Part shown: positions 5,475 to 6,071 of the stretch, in pieces
Layout of the letters: each line of letters begins with the position of its first letter
How positions within the stretch are numbered: position 1 is the stretch's first letter
Source of the DNA: JANPBY01 sp031430645
GTDB taxonomy: Bacteria; Actinomycetota; Actinomycetes; DATJPE01
Reading direction: 5' to 3'
Length of the DNA: 6,071 nucleotides
Assembly (NCBI GenBank): GCA_031430645.1
Contig: JANPBY010000095.1
Span: forward strand, 1 to 6,071
Notes under the pieces: model-generated
Told to the model about the DNA's origin: nothing
Databases searched by the model: none
Seen by the model: the letters and a program-made list of their open reading frames with translations, nothing else
Translations under genes and position numbers: made by a program

Positions 5475-6071
5475 TCGCACCGGTCCGGTTCGGTGCCGCA
5501 GCCGGTGCGCTGTTGGCAGTCCTGGGACTGGTGGCTCCAGCTTGGCCCTTGGCCCCAGCCGTATTCACCTACACCGTCGCCGGGCCGCCTGTCGGGTCCG
5601 AGGAGTGTGACAGCAGTGGCGCGCTCGGCAAGGTGCGTGCAGGGAGCCACGCTCAGGATCCGAATTCGCTGTCCAGCACAGACGTCCGCGCCCAGGAGAC
5701 TGCTTTCGCTGGCGACCTCGTGGCCAAAGGCATCGGTCGACGCAACGCCGACGGCTCGGTGACCGCGACGCTCGCGGCGAGCGGCGATGTGATCAACACC
5801 TATGTCCACGTCATCACGAGCTCAGCCGGTGCGGGAGCAGTCTCAGCCGGTCGGATCGCCAGCCAGATCTCGGTCATGAACGCCTCTTTCGCCTCCGCTG
5901 GGTGGCAATTCAACCTGGCGGGCACTGACACCACGGCCAACGATGCGTGGTATGTCACTGCAGACAACACTTTGGAAGAGGTCCAGATGAAGGAGACCCT
6001 GCACCAAGGCTCGGCTGATGACCTCAATCTCTATCTGAACAACATGGGTGACGGTCTGCTCGGCTGGGCGC
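5471..6071 (+). CDS. Secreted zinc metalloprotease, pappalysin-like M43 family, N-terminal part
   Basis: The frame is open from TTG 5471 to the window end (200 codons plus one base), and its C-terminal half is absent. Residues 1-30 look like a Sec signal peptide: Arg6, then a hydrophobic core GAAAGALLAVLGLVAPA, with cleavage likely near Ala24 or Ala30. There is no lipobox. A linker with Cys46 and a segment rich in Ser, Ala and Asp follow. From residue 108, the sequence INTYVHVI, a region with QISVMNASFASAGWQF, and then DLNLYLNNMGDGLLGWA are characteristic of the prepeptidase-to-catalytic region of bacterial and fungal M43 peptidases. The zinc motif HExxHxxGLxH is expected some tens of residues past the edge and cannot be checked. 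The start is uncertain: TTG 5471 overlaps the fdsD stop (TTGA), has only a poor ribosome binding site, and was chosen because it gives a sensible signal peptide. In-frame TTG 5513 and GTG 5531 would cut into it. Its role beside formate dehydrogenase is unclear. Confidence 0.82.
   Translation, partial: MIAPVRFGAAAGALLAVLGLVAPAWPLAPAVFTYTVAGPPVGSEECDSSGALGKVRAGSHAQDPNSLSSTDVRAQETAFAGDLVAKGIGRRNADGSVTATLAASGDVINTYVHVITSSAGAGAVSAGRIASQISVMNASFASAGWQFNLAGTDTTANDAWYVTADNTLEEVQMKETLHQGSADDLNLYLNNMGDGLLGWA

Overview
This window looks like part of an actinobacterial chromosome. The evidence is the high-GC codon usage throughout, GTG and TTG starts, tightly packed genes with stop/start overlaps, and the style of the flanking CDP-alcohol phosphatidyltransferase and M43-type secreted metalloprotease. 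The assignment comes from sequence reading alone; family-level taxonomy (for example Nocardioidaceae or relatives) is only a guess.

The left edge (1-231, minus strand) holds the first 77 codons of a membrane-bound CDP-alcohol phosphatidyltransferase. A divergent intergenic stretch (232-358) separates it from a plus-strand operon that fills the rest of the window. A possible 7-codon leader ORF (359-382) sits just before the operon and overlaps its first start codon.

The operon encodes a soluble, molybdenum-dependent, NAD+-reducing formate dehydrogenase of the FdsABG type, in the order fdsG (379-891), fdsB (888-2456), fdsA (2453-5242), fdsD (about 5253-5474). FdsA oxidises formate to CO2 at a bis-MGD molybdenum centre; the predicted Mo ligand is Cys372 (an ordinary TGC cysteine, not selenocysteine), next to His373. 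Electrons would pass through the Fe-S clusters of FdsA to FdsB, which carries a [4Fe-4S] cluster and FMN and reduces NAD+. FdsG adds a [2Fe-2S] cluster. FdsD is a small accessory subunit. All cofactor ligands expected for an active enzyme are present. The maturation gene fdsC, found between fdsA and fdsD in the proteobacterial fdsGBACD operons, is absent here.

The right edge (5471-6071) is the 5' part of a gene for a secreted zinc metalloprotease of the pappalysin-like M43 family. Its apparent TTG start overlaps the fdsD stop, so it may be co-transcribed with the formate dehydrogenase genes even though the functions look unrelated.

The core is a well-known system and I do not claim a new one. 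The points worth a second look lie in the junctions: the leader ORF before fdsG, a two-step ATGA relay between fdsA and fdsD, a 10-bp perfect hairpin at the end of fdsA, and the coupled protease gene.
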